Shown here: one piece after another, positions 29,478 through 37,476 of the stretch
Layout of the letters: every line of letters begins with the position of its first letter
Position numbering within the stretch: the first letter of the stretch is position 1
Assembly: GCA_002840015.1 (NCBI GenBank)
Contig: PGZE01000027.1
Span: forward strand, 17,390 to 81,389
Length of the DNA: 64,000 nucleotides
DNA from: Gammaproteobacteria bacterium HGW-Gammaproteobacteria-2
GTDB taxonomy: Bacteria; Pseudomonadota; Gammaproteobacteria; Xanthomonadales; Xanthomonadaceae
Reading direction: 5' to 3'
Notes under the pieces: generated by a model
Database searches by the model: none
Told to the model about the DNA's origin: nothing
The model's input: only the letters and a program-made list of their open reading frames with translations
Program-made: the position numbers and the translations under genes

Positions 29478-31321
29478 GCGCGGCGGCGATGCATATTGCC
29501 CTGGTCGGCAACCCAAACTGCGGCAAAACCGCTTTGTTCAACCGCTTGACCGGTAGCCGGCAGAAGGTCGCCAACTATCCAGGTGTCACTGTCGAGCGCA
29601 AAGAAGGGCATTTCCACTCAGCCACGGGGCGGCATTATCGTGTGCTCGATTTGCCAGGTGCTTACAGTCTGGATGCAGTCAGCCTGGAAGAGGTCATTAC
29701 ACGTGATGTCTGCCGTGGCGTGCATCCCGATGAACGCGCGCCGGAAATCATGGTGTGTGTGGTCGATGCCACAAATCTGCGACTGCATCTGCGTTTTGTG
29801 CTGGAATTGCGCGCATTGGGCCGGCCAATGATCGTGGCTTTGAACATGATGGATGCGGCTGCCCGGCGCGGCATCCGCATTGATACCGCAGCCTTGTCTG
29901 CCGAACTCGGGTTGCCAGTGCTGGAGACGATTGCGGTGCGGCGCGGTGGCAGCGATGCGCTGGTACAGGCGCTCGACACATTCTCCTGGCAGGCCGATGC
30001 AGCGAATACGGTTACGCTGAGTAAACCCGAAATGCACGCCGAAGTGCGGCGTCTGATTGCTGGTGCCGTGCATTTGCCAACACACGACCCGGTGCTGGAT
30101 GAGCGTCTGGATCGAATCTTGCTGCATCCGACTTGGGGCCTGGCGGTGTTGGCCGGCTTGATGTTCGTGATGTTCCAGGCGGTTTACGTCTGGGCGGCGC
30201 CAATGATGGATGCCATCGACGCGTCGATCGGCAGTTTGGGCGTCTGGGCCCACGGCGTGTTGCCAGATGGCCCGCTGCGCAGTTTATTGGTGGATGGTGT
30301 GATTGCAGGCATCGGTGCGGTGCTGGTGTTCTTGCCGCAAATCCTGATTTTGTTCACCTTCATATTGCTGCTTGAGGAAAGCGGCTATTTGCCCCGTGCC
30401 GCATTTTTGCTCGATCACACCATGGCATCGGCGGGTTTGTCCGGGCGTTCGTTCATTCCGCTGCTATCCAGTTTCGCCTGTGCAGTGCCCGGCATCATGG
30501 CAGCGCGTTCGATTGCCGATCCGCGTGATCGACTGGCGACCATCCTGGTAGCACCGTTGATGACCTGCTCGGCACGGCTGCCGGTGTATGCGCTGTTGAT
30601 CGCTGCGTTCATCCCGCGGCAGCAAGTGCTGGGTGTATTGAATCTGCAAGGTTTGGTGCTGTTCTCGCTTTATGTGTTCGGCATCGTCAGCGCGCTGGCG
30701 GTAGCGTATGTGATGAAAAAATGGCGCCGTGATGGCGGCGAACACCCCCTGCTGCTGGAGCTGCCGTCGTATCGCCTGCCGCACCCGCGTGATTTGTTGC
30801 TTGGGTTGTGGGAGCGCGCCTTGATCTTCTTGCGCCGCGTCGGCGGCGTCATTCTGGCGATGACCATTTTGCTGTGGTTCCTGCTCTCATATCCGGGCAT
30901 GCCTGATGGTGCTGCCGGCGCCGCGATTGATTACAGTTTTGCCGGTCGCATCGGTCACGCAATGACGCTGCTGTTTGCACCGATTGGTTTTGACTGGCGC
31001 ATCTGCATTGCCCTGATTCCGACCATGGCCGCACGCGAAGTGATGGTGTCATCGCTGGCCACCGTTTACGCGGTAGCGGCGGATGATCAGGCGGCGCAGG
31101 CGTTGTCGCCGTTGCTGGCACAGGATTGGTCGTTGGCGACGGCGCTGGCGCTGCTGGTGTGGTTCGTTTACGCGCCGCAGTGTGTCTCTACGCTGGCCAC
31201 GATCCGACGCGAAACCAATTCCTGGAAACAGGTCGGCATCGCCGCCGGCTACCTGTTCGCGCTTGCCTATCTGGCTGCCTTTGTCACCTACCGCGTGGCG
31301 CTCTGGCTTGGGGCAGGCTGA
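29474..31321 (+). CDS. feoB: Ferrous iron transporter B
   Basis: Inner-membrane Fe(II) transporter with a cytosolic G-protein domain. 615 residues. G1 GNPNCGKT (12-19), G3 DLPGAYSL, G4 replaced by the FeoB form LNMMD, then helical GDI region and a membrane part with two Gate repeats (SFACAVPGIMAARSI with the conserved cysteine, and AAREVMVSS). Shorter than E. coli FeoB (773) but typical for this order. Coupled to feoA and followed one base later by a Cys-rich membrane protein. Confidence 0.96.
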   Translation: MSAAAMHIALVGNPNCGKTALFNRLTGSRQKVANYPGVTVERKEGHFHSATGRHYRVLDLPGAYSLDAVSLEEVITRDVCRGVHPDERAPEIMVCVVDATNLRLHLRFVLELRALGRPMIVALNMMDAAARRGIRIDTAALSAELGLPVLETIAVRRGGSDALVQALDTFSWQADAANTVTLSKPEMHAEVRRLIAGAVHLPTHDPVLDERLDRILLHPTWGLAVLAGLMFVMFQAVYVWAAPMMDAIDASIGSLGVWAHGVLPDGPLRSLLVDGVIAGIGAVLVFLPQILILFTFILLLEESGYLPRAAFLLDHTMASAGLSGRSFIPLLSSFACAVPGIMAARSIADPRDRLATILVAPLMTCSARLPVYALLIAAFIPRQQVLGVLNLQGLVLFSLYVFGIVSALAVAYVMKKWRRDGGEHPLLLELPSYRLPHPRDLLLGLWERALIFLRRVGGVILAMTILLWFLLSYPGMPDGAAGAAIDYSFAGRIGHAMTLLFAPIGFDWRICIALIPTMAAREVMVSSLATVYAVAADDQAAQALSPLLAQDWSLATALALLVWFVYAPQCVSTLATIRRETNSWKQVGIAAGYLFALAYLAAFVTYRVALWLGAG

Positions 31322-31322
31322 G

Positions 31323-31574
31323 ATGCAAAGCATGACCTTGCAATATTTGTTGCTCGCTCTGGCACTGCTGTGGAGCATCGCCTTTATCGTGCAGCGCCAG
31401 TTTCCGTCAGCGCTGCGCGCACTACGGGTGCGCCTTGTGTTGCGCTTGTTGGCGTCGTCGCGGCCAGCCTGGCAGCAACGGCTCGGGCGCAAGCTGGCAC
31501 CTCCGCCAGCGATTGCCAGTACGTGCGCTGTCGGCAGCGGTTGTGGCGGCTGTGAAAAGGCGGGAAGCCATTGA
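31323..31574 (+). CDS. FeoB-associated Cys-rich small membrane protein (DUF6587-like)
   Basis: 83 residues beginning one base after the feoB stop. One hydrophobic helix (MTLQYLLLALALLWSIAFIV, about residues 4-23), a basic linker and a C-terminal tail with three cysteines, TCAVGSGCGGCEKAG (Cx5CxxC). Its position and shape match the small Cys-rich proteins that replace FeoC in many proteobacteria; a role in iron or Fe-S handling at the FeoB pore is likely but unproven. Convergent with mccB (4 bp gap). Confidence 0.8.
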   Translation: MQSMTLQYLLLALALLWSIAFIVQRQFPSALRALRVRLVLRLLASSRPAWQQRLGRKLAPPPAIASTCAVGSGCGGCEKAGSH

Positions 31575-31578
31575 ACGC

Positions 31579-33186
31579 CTACATCCGGAACACGCCGAAA
31601 GGTTCGCTATTGATCGGTGCGTTCAAGCAGGCTGACAAGGCCAGGCCCAGTACGCGGCGCGTGTCCGCCGGGTCAATGATGCCATCGTCCCAAAGCCGCG
31701 CAGTGGCGTAATAGGGGTTGCCCTGGCTTTCGTACTGGCTGCGGATCGGTGCCTTGAATTGTTCTTCTTCGTCGCTGCTCCAGGCTTCACCTTTGCTCTC
31801 GATACCGTCGCGCTTCACCGTTGCCAGTACCGATGCGGCCTGTTCGCCGCCCATCACGCTGATTCGGGCATTGGGCCACATCCATAAAAAGCGCGCGCCG
31901 TAAGCGCGGCCACACATGGCGTAATTGCCAGCCCCAAAACTGCCGCCAATGACCACGGTGAACTTGGGCACATGCGAACAGGCCACGGCGGTGACCATCT
32001 TGGCGCCGTCTTTGGCGATACCGGCATTTTCGTATTTTTTGCCGACCATGAAGCCGGTGATGTTCTGCAAAAACACCAGCGGGATATTGCGCTGATTGCA
32101 CAGTTCGATGAAGTGCGCGCCCTTGAGCGCACTTTCGGCAAACAGGATGCCATTGTTGGCGATGATGCCCACGGGGTAACCGTGCAGATGTGCGAAACCG
32201 CAGACCAATGTTGTGCCGTAACGCGCCTTGAACTCATGCAGTTCCGAGCCATCAACCAGACGGGCGATGACTTCACGGATGTCGAAGGGCCGGCGGGTAT
32301 CGTGCGGCACGATACCGTACAGATCGTCGGTTGGGTAAGCCGGTTCGCGTGATGCTTGAACCGCCACCGGCATCGCCTTGCGGCGATTGAGATGACTTAC
32401 CGTTTCACGTGCGATTTCCAGTGCGTGACGGTCATTTTCGGCAAAGTGATCGGCCACCCCGGAAACACGGGTATGAACATCGGCACCGCCCAGCGATTCG
32501 GCATCCACCACTTCGCCGGTGGCAGCCTTCACCAACGGCGGGCCGCCGAGGAAGATCGTGCCTTGTTCGCGCACGATGATGCTTTCATCACACATTGCCG
32601 GCACGTAGGCACCACCCGCCGTACACGAGCCCATCACCACCGAGATTTGCGGGATATTCTGTGCGCTCATGCGCGCCTGGTTGTAGAAAATCCGCCCGAA
32701 GTGTTCCTTGTCGGGGAATACCTCATCCTGCAATGGCAAAAACGCACCGCCGGAATCCACCAGATAGACACAGGGCAGGTGATTTTCGCGTGCCACTTCC
32801 TGGGCACGCAGATGTTTTTTGACGGTCATCGGGAAGTAGGTGCCACCTTTCACCGTGGCGTCATTGGCCAGCACCATTACCTCACTGCCGTGTACGCGGC
32901 CGATACCAGCGATCAGCCCGGCACTTGGTGCGGCGCCATCGTACATCCCTTCGGCCGCCAAAGGGCACAGTTCCAGGAACGGTGAGCCGGGGTCGAGCAG
33001 GGCGGTAATGCGATCACGTGGCAGCAACTTGCCGCGCGCGGTGTGTTTGTCGCGGGCCTTGTCGCCGCCACCCAGCGCTGCTTGCGCGAGGCGTTGGCGA
33101 AGCTCGGTGACCAGACCACGCAGGTGCTCGGCGTTGGCAATGAATTCAGCTGAGCGATTGTCGATTTGCGACTTCAGAACTGGCAT
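31579..33186 (-). CDS. mccB: Methylcrotonyl-CoA carboxylase carboxyltransferase (beta) subunit
   Basis: Carboxyltransferase half of 3-methylcrotonyl-CoA carboxylase in leucine breakdown (LiuB). 535 residues, the family length. Typical features: [21 protein letters not shown] at the N-terminus, [56 protein letters not shown], and [38 protein letters not shown]. Start taken at ATG 33186; an ATG two codons earlier is equally possible, and neither has a clear ribosome site. The biotin-carrying alpha subunit is not next to it, which is unusual; general acyl-CoA carboxylase beta subunits are the alternative reading. Confidence 0.9.
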   Translation of the reverse strand: MPVLKSQIDNRSAEFIANAEHLRGLVTELRQRLAQAALGGGDKARDKHTARGKLLPRDRITALLDPGSPFLELCPLAAEGMYDGAAPSAGLIAGIGRVHGSEVMVLANDATVKGGTYFPMTVKKHLRAQEVARENHLPCVYLVDSGGAFLPLQDEVFPDKEHFGRIFYNQARMSAQNIPQISVVMGSCTAGGAYVPAMCDESIIVREQGTIFLGGPPLVKAATGEVVDAESLGGADVHTRVSGVADHFAENDRHALEIARETVSHLNRRKAMPVAVQASREPAYPTDDLYGIVPHDTRRPFDIREVIARLVDGSELHEFKARYGTTLVCGFAHLHGYPVGIIANNGILFAESALKGAHFIELCNQRNIPLVFLQNITGFMVGKKYENAGIAKDGAKMVTAVACSHVPKFTVVIGGSFGAGNYAMCGRAYGARFLWMWPNARISVMGGEQAASVLATVKRDGIESKGEAWSSDEEEQFKAPIRSQYESQGNPYYATARLWDDGIIDPADTRRVLGLALSACLNAPINSEPFGVFRM

Positions 33187-33246
33187 GGGCATGGCGGTTG
33201 TTGTCGGGGTATCTAGGATACCCAAGAACAACGCCGGAGATGCGGA

Positions 33247-33280
33247 AATGACAAGGCCCGCCGAAGCGGGCCTTGTCATT
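33247..33280 (-). terminator. Strong hairpin downstream of the Ala-rich lipoprotein gene
   Basis: AATGACAAGGCCCGC (33247-33261), loop CGAA, GCGGGCCTTGTCATT (33266-33280): a perfect 15-bp stem with a tetraloop. It lies between the lipoprotein stop (33311) and the mccB start (33186), so it probably ends the lipoprotein transcript. There is only a short T stretch on the reading strand. Confidence 0.75.
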
Positions 33281-33310
33281 GCAGCGTGTCGCTTGGCTAC
33301 GATGCGAAAC

Positions 33311-33694
33311 TCAGCCGCCAGCGGAATCTTTGACGTCTTCGGCGGCTTTGTCTAATGCTTCGCCAGCGGCGTCAAGTGAGTCACCTGCTGCATCCAGCGC
33401 ATCGCCAGCGGCCGCATTGGCTGCGTCAGCAGCTTGTGTTGCGGCATCGGCGGCATCACCGGCGGTAGCGGCCGCTTCGCCAGCAGCGTCGGCGGCTACA
33501 GCAGCGGCATCGGCAGCGGCACCGGCCGCTTCACCAGCGGCGGAAGCATCAGCAGCAGCGGTCGCGGCATCGGCTGCCTCGTTCGCGCTGCTGGCAGCGG
33601 TTCCCGACTCGGCAGCCGGCTCTGGTGCTGGGCCGGAGCATGCAGCCAGAGCGAACGCCAAGGCAATAGCCAGCAAGCTCTTGTTGATCAACAT
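33311..33694 (-). CDS. Alanine-rich small lipoprotein, repetitive
   Basis: 127 residues. Signal peptide with lipobox LAAC at about residue 19 ([19 protein letters not shown]), so a lipid-anchored envelope protein. After a short Pro/Glu linker the rest is low-complexity, built almost only from Ala, Asp, Glu, Gly, Ser and Thr in AADAA/AAGEA units; late copies read [24 protein letters not shown]. The pattern predicts a long alanine-coil helix, acidic on one side, rather like Lpp-type or LEA-like helices. No enzymatic motif. The start is set by GAGGA upstream of ATG 33694; a hairpin follows. Function unknown. Confidence 0.82.
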   Translation of the reverse strand: MLINKSLLAIALAFALAACSGPAPEPAAESGTAASSANEAADAATAAADASAAGEAAGAAADAAAVAADAAGEAAATAGDAADAATQAADAANAAAGDALDAAGDSLDAAGEALDKAAEDVKDSAGG

Positions 33695-33724
33695 ATGCAA
33701 AATCCTCGTACTCGTCAGGGTTGG

Positions 33725-33742
33725 GGGCGCACGATTGCGCCC
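33725..33742 (-). terminator. Hairpin downstream of the thiolase gene
   Basis: GGGCGCA (33725-33731), loop CGAT, TGCGCCC (33736-33742), between the thiolase stop (33797) and the lipoprotein start (33694). No T-run; may be a weak terminator. Confidence 0.4.
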
Positions 33743-33796
33743 TACCATCATGAGCCGAAGTGCGCCAGTGTCAAGAGGCAGTATGGGCCGACGCTT

Positions 33797-34972
33797 TCAG
33801 GGCAGTTCAATTGCCACTGCGGTTGCCTCGCCACCGCCGATGCACAGCGCCGCGACGCCGCGGCGTAGACCGCGCTGCTGCAGGGCATGAAGCAGGGTAA
33901 CAACCAACCGTGCGCCGGATGCGCCAATCGGGTGGCCGAGTGCGCAGGCGCCACCGTTGACGTTGAGTTTGGCGTGATCGATGCCCAGCTCGCGGATGGG
34001 GGCCATGGCCACCACTGCAAACGCCTCGTTGATTTCGAACAGATCGACTTCGTCAACACTCCAGCCAGCTTTGGCCAATACGTTGCGGATGGCATCCACT
34101 GGTGCGGTGGTAAACCATTCGGGAGCATGGGAATGGGTGGCATGAGCGACAATCCGCGCCAGTGGCTTAAGCCCTTGTTTTTTCGCAGTATCTGCGCTCA
34201 TCAGCACGGTTGCCGCTGCGCCATCGGAAATGCTCGACGAACTGGCGGCGGTAATGGTGCCGTCTTTCTTGAACGCCGCACGCAGGCTCGGGATCTTGGC
34301 AATATCCGCGCGACCGGGCTGTTCATCGGTGGCGTGGACGACATCGCCCTTGCGCCCGGCAACGCTTACCGGCGCGATCTCGGCGGCGAAGGCGCCACTT
34401 TCCTGCGCGGCCTTGGCGCGACGCACGCTTTCCGCTGAAAAGGCGTCCTGCTCTTCGCGGGTAAACTGATACTTGTCGGCGCACATCTCGCCAAACACGC
34501 CCATCGATTGTTTGTCGTAGGGGTTGGTCAGGCCATCCCAAGCCATGTGATCGATGAACTCGGCGCTGCCATAACGGATGCCCGTACGCGAACCATTGAG
34601 CAAGTGCGGGGCATTGGTCATCGACTCCATGCCGCCGGCGATCACCACAGTGGCGCTACCGGCCTTGATCAGGTCGTGGCCCAGCATGATGGCTTTCATG
34701 CCCGAACCGCAGACCTTGTTGATGGTGGTGCAGCCGGCAGCTAGCGGCAGCCCTGCGGCAATGGCCGCCTGCCGTGCCGGCGCCTGGCCCAGGCCGGCTG
34801 GCAAAACGCAGCCCATGATGACTTCGGAAACCGTGTCGCTGGCGACGCCGGAATGTTCGAGCGCGGCCTTGATGGCAGTAGCGCCCAGAGTGGTCGTGGG
34901 CACACCGGTGAACTGGCCGAGGAAGGATCCAATGGCGGTGCGCTTGGCACCGACGATGACGATGTCAGTCAT
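33797..34972 (-). CDS. Acetyl-CoA C-acetyltransferase (thiolase)
   Basis: Degradative/biosynthetic thiolase II, 391 residues. Active-site Cys88 in NKVCGSGMKA, the His of GGACALGHPIGASG and the C-terminal Cys of ALCIGGGEA are all present. It joins or splits acetoacetyl-CoA; here it would process the acetoacetyl-CoA arising from leucine breakdown. It lies downstream of isovaleryl-CoA dehydrogenase on the same strand (110 bp), consistent with one catabolic unit. AtoB and PhaA cannot be told apart by sequence alone. Confidence 0.94.
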   Translation of the reverse strand: MTDIVIVGAKRTAIGSFLGQFTGVPTTTLGATAIKAALEHSGVASDTVSEVIMGCVLPAGLGQAPARQAAIAAGLPLAAGCTTINKVCGSGMKAIMLGHDLIKAGSATVVIAGGMESMTNAPHLLNGSRTGIRYGSAEFIDHMAWDGLTNPYDKQSMGVFGEMCADKYQFTREEQDAFSAESVRRAKAAQESGAFAAEIAPVSVAGRKGDVVHATDEQPGRADIAKIPSLRAAFKKDGTITAASSSSISDGAAATVLMSADTAKKQGLKPLARIVAHATHSHAPEWFTTAPVDAIRNVLAKAGWSVDEVDLFEINEAFAVVAMAPIRELGIDHAKLNVNGGACALGHPIGASGARLVVTLLHALQQRGLRRGVAALCIGGGEATAVAIELP

Positions 34973-35061
34973 GGGTTAATTCCAGTGAAGGGTGGGCTGA
35001 AGTGTCGATTATCGCGCCGATGGCGCGGTGCAGCAAATTGCGCGCGGCAGGCGGAATCAAT

Positions 35062-35099
35062 GCCGGTTTTCAGTGTCGGTTTTCAGTGCCGGTTTTCGA
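35062..35099. repeat. 13-bp tandem repeat across the ivd stop codon
   Basis: Three head-to-tail units of GCCGGTTTTCAGT: 35062-35074, 35075-35087 (one change) and 35088-35099 (truncated). The ivd stop (35083-35085) lies inside the array, so the last codons of the gene are part of the repeat. Confidence 0.75.
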
Positions 35100-36240
35100 A
35101 CAATTCGCGCCCAATCAGCATGCGGCGGATCTCATTGGTGCCGGCGCCAATCGCATACAGCTTGGCATCGCGCAGAATGCGACCGGTCGGGTATTCGTTG
35201 ATATAGCCGTTGCCACCGAGCGATTGAATTGCCTCAAGCGCTACTTGTACCGCTGCTTCGGATGCGTGCAGCAGGCAACTGGCGGCATCGACGCGGCTGC
35301 GCCGGCCGGCGTCGTAATCGCGTGCCACTTGATAGGCGAACGCGCGGCTCGATTGCAGCGCGGTGTACATATCGGCCAGCTTGGCCTGCATGATGCCGAA
35401 GCTGCCAATGGCGACATCAAACTGTTTGCGCTCACGCAAGTAGGGCACGGTTGCGTCGAGCGCCGCCTGCATCAGCCCGAGCGGGCCGCCGCTGAGTACC
35501 AGGCGCTCGGTATTCAAGCCGCTCATCAGCACCTTGACGCCGTGATTGACTTCGCCAAGTACATTTTCATCGGGGATTTCACAGTTCTCGAATACCAGTT
35601 CGCAGGTGTTGGAACCACGCATGCCCAGTTTGTCGAGTTTCTGTGCGGTGGAGAATCCCTTCATCCCGCGTTCGACGATGAATGCGGTCATGCAGCGGCT
35701 GCCGGCATCCTTCTCGGCAGTACGCATATAGACCACCAGCACATCCGCCTCGGGGCCGTTGGTGATCCACATCTTGTTGCCGTTGGCGACCCACGCGTCA
35801 CCGTGTTTTTTGGCGCGACAACTCATCGAGCCAACCACATCCGAACCGGCGCCCGGTTCACTCATCGCCAAGGCACCCTTCCACTCGCCGCTGCACAGCT
35901 TTGGCAAGTAACGATTGCGTTGCGATTCATTGGCGTTGAGCGAGAGATTTTGCACGCACAGGTTGGAGTGGGCGCCGTAGCTCAAGCCGACACTGCCAGA
36001 CGCGCGCGATACTTCTTCCATGGCCACCAGATGCGCCAGATAACCCATGCCCGAGCCGCCGTACTGCGGCGACACGGTGATGCCCAGCAATCCCAGTTCA
36101 CCGAGCTTGGGCCACAAGTCTTGTGGAAAGGCATTGTCGTGGTCAATCTGCGCTGCGCGCGGAGCGATTTCGGCCGCAGCGAAGCGACGCACGGCATCAC
36201 GCAATGCGTCGATATCTTCGCCCAATGAAAAACTACGCAT
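35083..36240 (-). CDS. ivd: Isovaleryl-CoA dehydrogenase
   Basis: FAD enzyme that oxidises isovaleryl-CoA to 3-methylcrotonyl-CoA in leucine breakdown (LiuA). 385 residues. Acyl-CoA dehydrogenase signatures: [22 protein letters not shown] in the middle domain and [23 protein letters not shown] ending ([19 protein letters not shown]). The isovaleryl-type catalytic glutamate in helix G is seen in [15 protein letters not shown], placed as in LiuA rather than in short-chain dehydrogenases. Upstream of thiolase and 12 bp downstream of leucine dehydrogenase. Confidence 0.95.
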   Translation of the reverse strand: MRSFSLGEDIDALRDAVRRFAAAEIAPRAAQIDHDNAFPQDLWPKLGELGLLGITVSPQYGGSGMGYLAHLVAMEEVSRASGSVGLSYGAHSNLCVQNLSLNANESQRNRYLPKLCSGEWKGALAMSEPGAGSDVVGSMSCRAKKHGDAWVANGNKMWITNGPEADVLVVYMRTAEKDAGSRCMTAFIVERGMKGFSTAQKLDKLGMRGSNTCELVFENCEIPDENVLGEVNHGVKVLMSGLNTERLVLSGGPLGLMQAALDATVPYLRERKQFDVAIGSFGIMQAKLADMYTALQSSRAFAYQVARDYDAGRRSRVDAASCLLHASEAAVQVALEAIQSLGGNGYINEYPTGRILRDAKLYAIGAGTNEIRRMLIGRELFENRH

Positions 36241-36252
36241 GCGCTCTCAACC

Positions 36253-37389
36253 TCAGGATTGGCGGCGGCCCATGAAGCGCGGCGCCGATTGGCCAAGATG
36301 CGGCAGGCGCAGCTTGCCGATGGCCGCGATACGCTCTTCGGCCATGCGATCAGCGGCTTTGTAAGTCGGGATGCCATCACGCTCGGCGATCTCGAAAATG
36401 CGTCCTACGTTGTAGTAGATGGTGCGCATCATGCGCATCGCGCGCTCACGATTATAACCATCGATTTCGAGCGACACATTCATCAGGCCGCCGGCGTTGA
36501 CGGCATAGTCGGGTGCGTACAGCACGCCGCGACGGGCCAGCTCATCGCCGATTTCATTGGTGGCGAGCTGGTTGTTGGCAGCGCCGCAAATCACTTTGGC
36601 CTTGATCCGGTCAATGGTCTTGTCGTTGACCGTGCCGCCCAATGCGCAGGGCGAATACACATCGGCATCGACATCGTAAATGTCTTCCAGAGCCACAGCC
36701 TCACAGCCCAGTTCATCGACTGCTTTTTGCACCAATGCAGGGTTGATGTCGGTGACGAACACTTTGGCGCCGCGTTCGTGCAGCAGCTTGACGAACTCCA
36801 TGCCGACATGGCCCACGCCTTGTACCGCGTAACTGCGCTTGCCGACTTCCTCGTCACCGTATTTGTGGGTCAGAGCCGCCATCAAGCCTTGTAGCACGCC
36901 ATAGGCGGTAAATGGTGACGGATCGCCGGAACCGCCGTGTACCTGATGCACGCCGGTGACGAACTCGGTCTCCTTGAGCACATATTCCATGTCGTTGACA
37001 TCGATGCCGACATCCTCGGCAGTGATGTAGCGGCCATTGAGCGAGTTGATGAAACGACCGAATGCGCGGAACAATGCTTCGGACTTGTCGCGGTTGGGGT
37101 CGCCCCAGATTACTGCTTTGCCGCCGCCCAGGTTCAGACCGGAAACTGCTGCTTTGTAAGTCATGCCCCGGCTCAGGCGCAGCACATCATTGAGCGCCTC
37201 GGCCTCGGTGGCGTAGTTCCACATGCGGGTGCCGCCCAAGGCTGGGCCAAGCACGGTGTTGTGGATGGCGATGATGGCTTTCAGGCCGGCATCCTTGTTG
37301 TGGCAGAACACGACTTCCTCGTGGCCCGAGGCATCGATGGTTTCATGCTGTAGGTGTTTGATTGGTATGTGTCGCAACGGTCGCCGCAT
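36253..37389 (-). CDS. ldh: Leucine dehydrogenase
   Basis: NAD-dependent branched-chain amino-acid dehydrogenase of the Glu/Leu/Phe/Val family, 378 residues. It has GPALGGTRMWNY, the catalytic lysine region GGGKAVIWGDP, and the Rossmann loop VQGVGHVGMEFVKLL. The C-terminal segment CGAANNQL and YAPDYAVNAGGLMNV are typical of leucine dehydrogenase. It makes 2-ketoisocaproate that feeds toward isovaleryl-CoA, so with ivd, thiolase and mccB it outlines leucine catabolism. Start ATG 37389 (MRRPLRHIPIK) by length; no clear ribosome site, and a longer frame reaches 37428. Confidence 0.9.
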   Translation of the reverse strand: MRRPLRHIPIKHLQHETIDASGHEEVVFCHNKDAGLKAIIAIHNTVLGPALGGTRMWNYATEAEALNDVLRLSRGMTYKAAVSGLNLGGGKAVIWGDPNRDKSEALFRAFGRFINSLNGRYITAEDVGIDVNDMEYVLKETEFVTGVHQVHGGSGDPSPFTAYGVLQGLMAALTHKYGDEEVGKRSYAVQGVGHVGMEFVKLLHERGAKVFVTDINPALVQKAVDELGCEAVALEDIYDVDADVYSPCALGGTVNDKTIDRIKAKVICGAANNQLATNEIGDELARRGVLYAPDYAVNAGGLMNVSLEIDGYNRERAMRMMRTIYYNVGRIFEIAERDGIPTYKAADRMAEERIAAIGKLRLPHLGQSAPRFMGRRQS

Positions 37390-37476
37390 GGATTTATCGG
37401 GCAAGCCGTGGCGACAAGTGTAAAGCAATCACTCTAAACAGACACCCGGACGGCTCAGCCGCAATGGCTCAAGGCG

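Noticed and set aside
35002..36228. Long open frame antisense to isovaleryl-CoA dehydrogenase
   Set aside because: The real enzyme on the minus strand has full-length family motifs; the antisense product has none.
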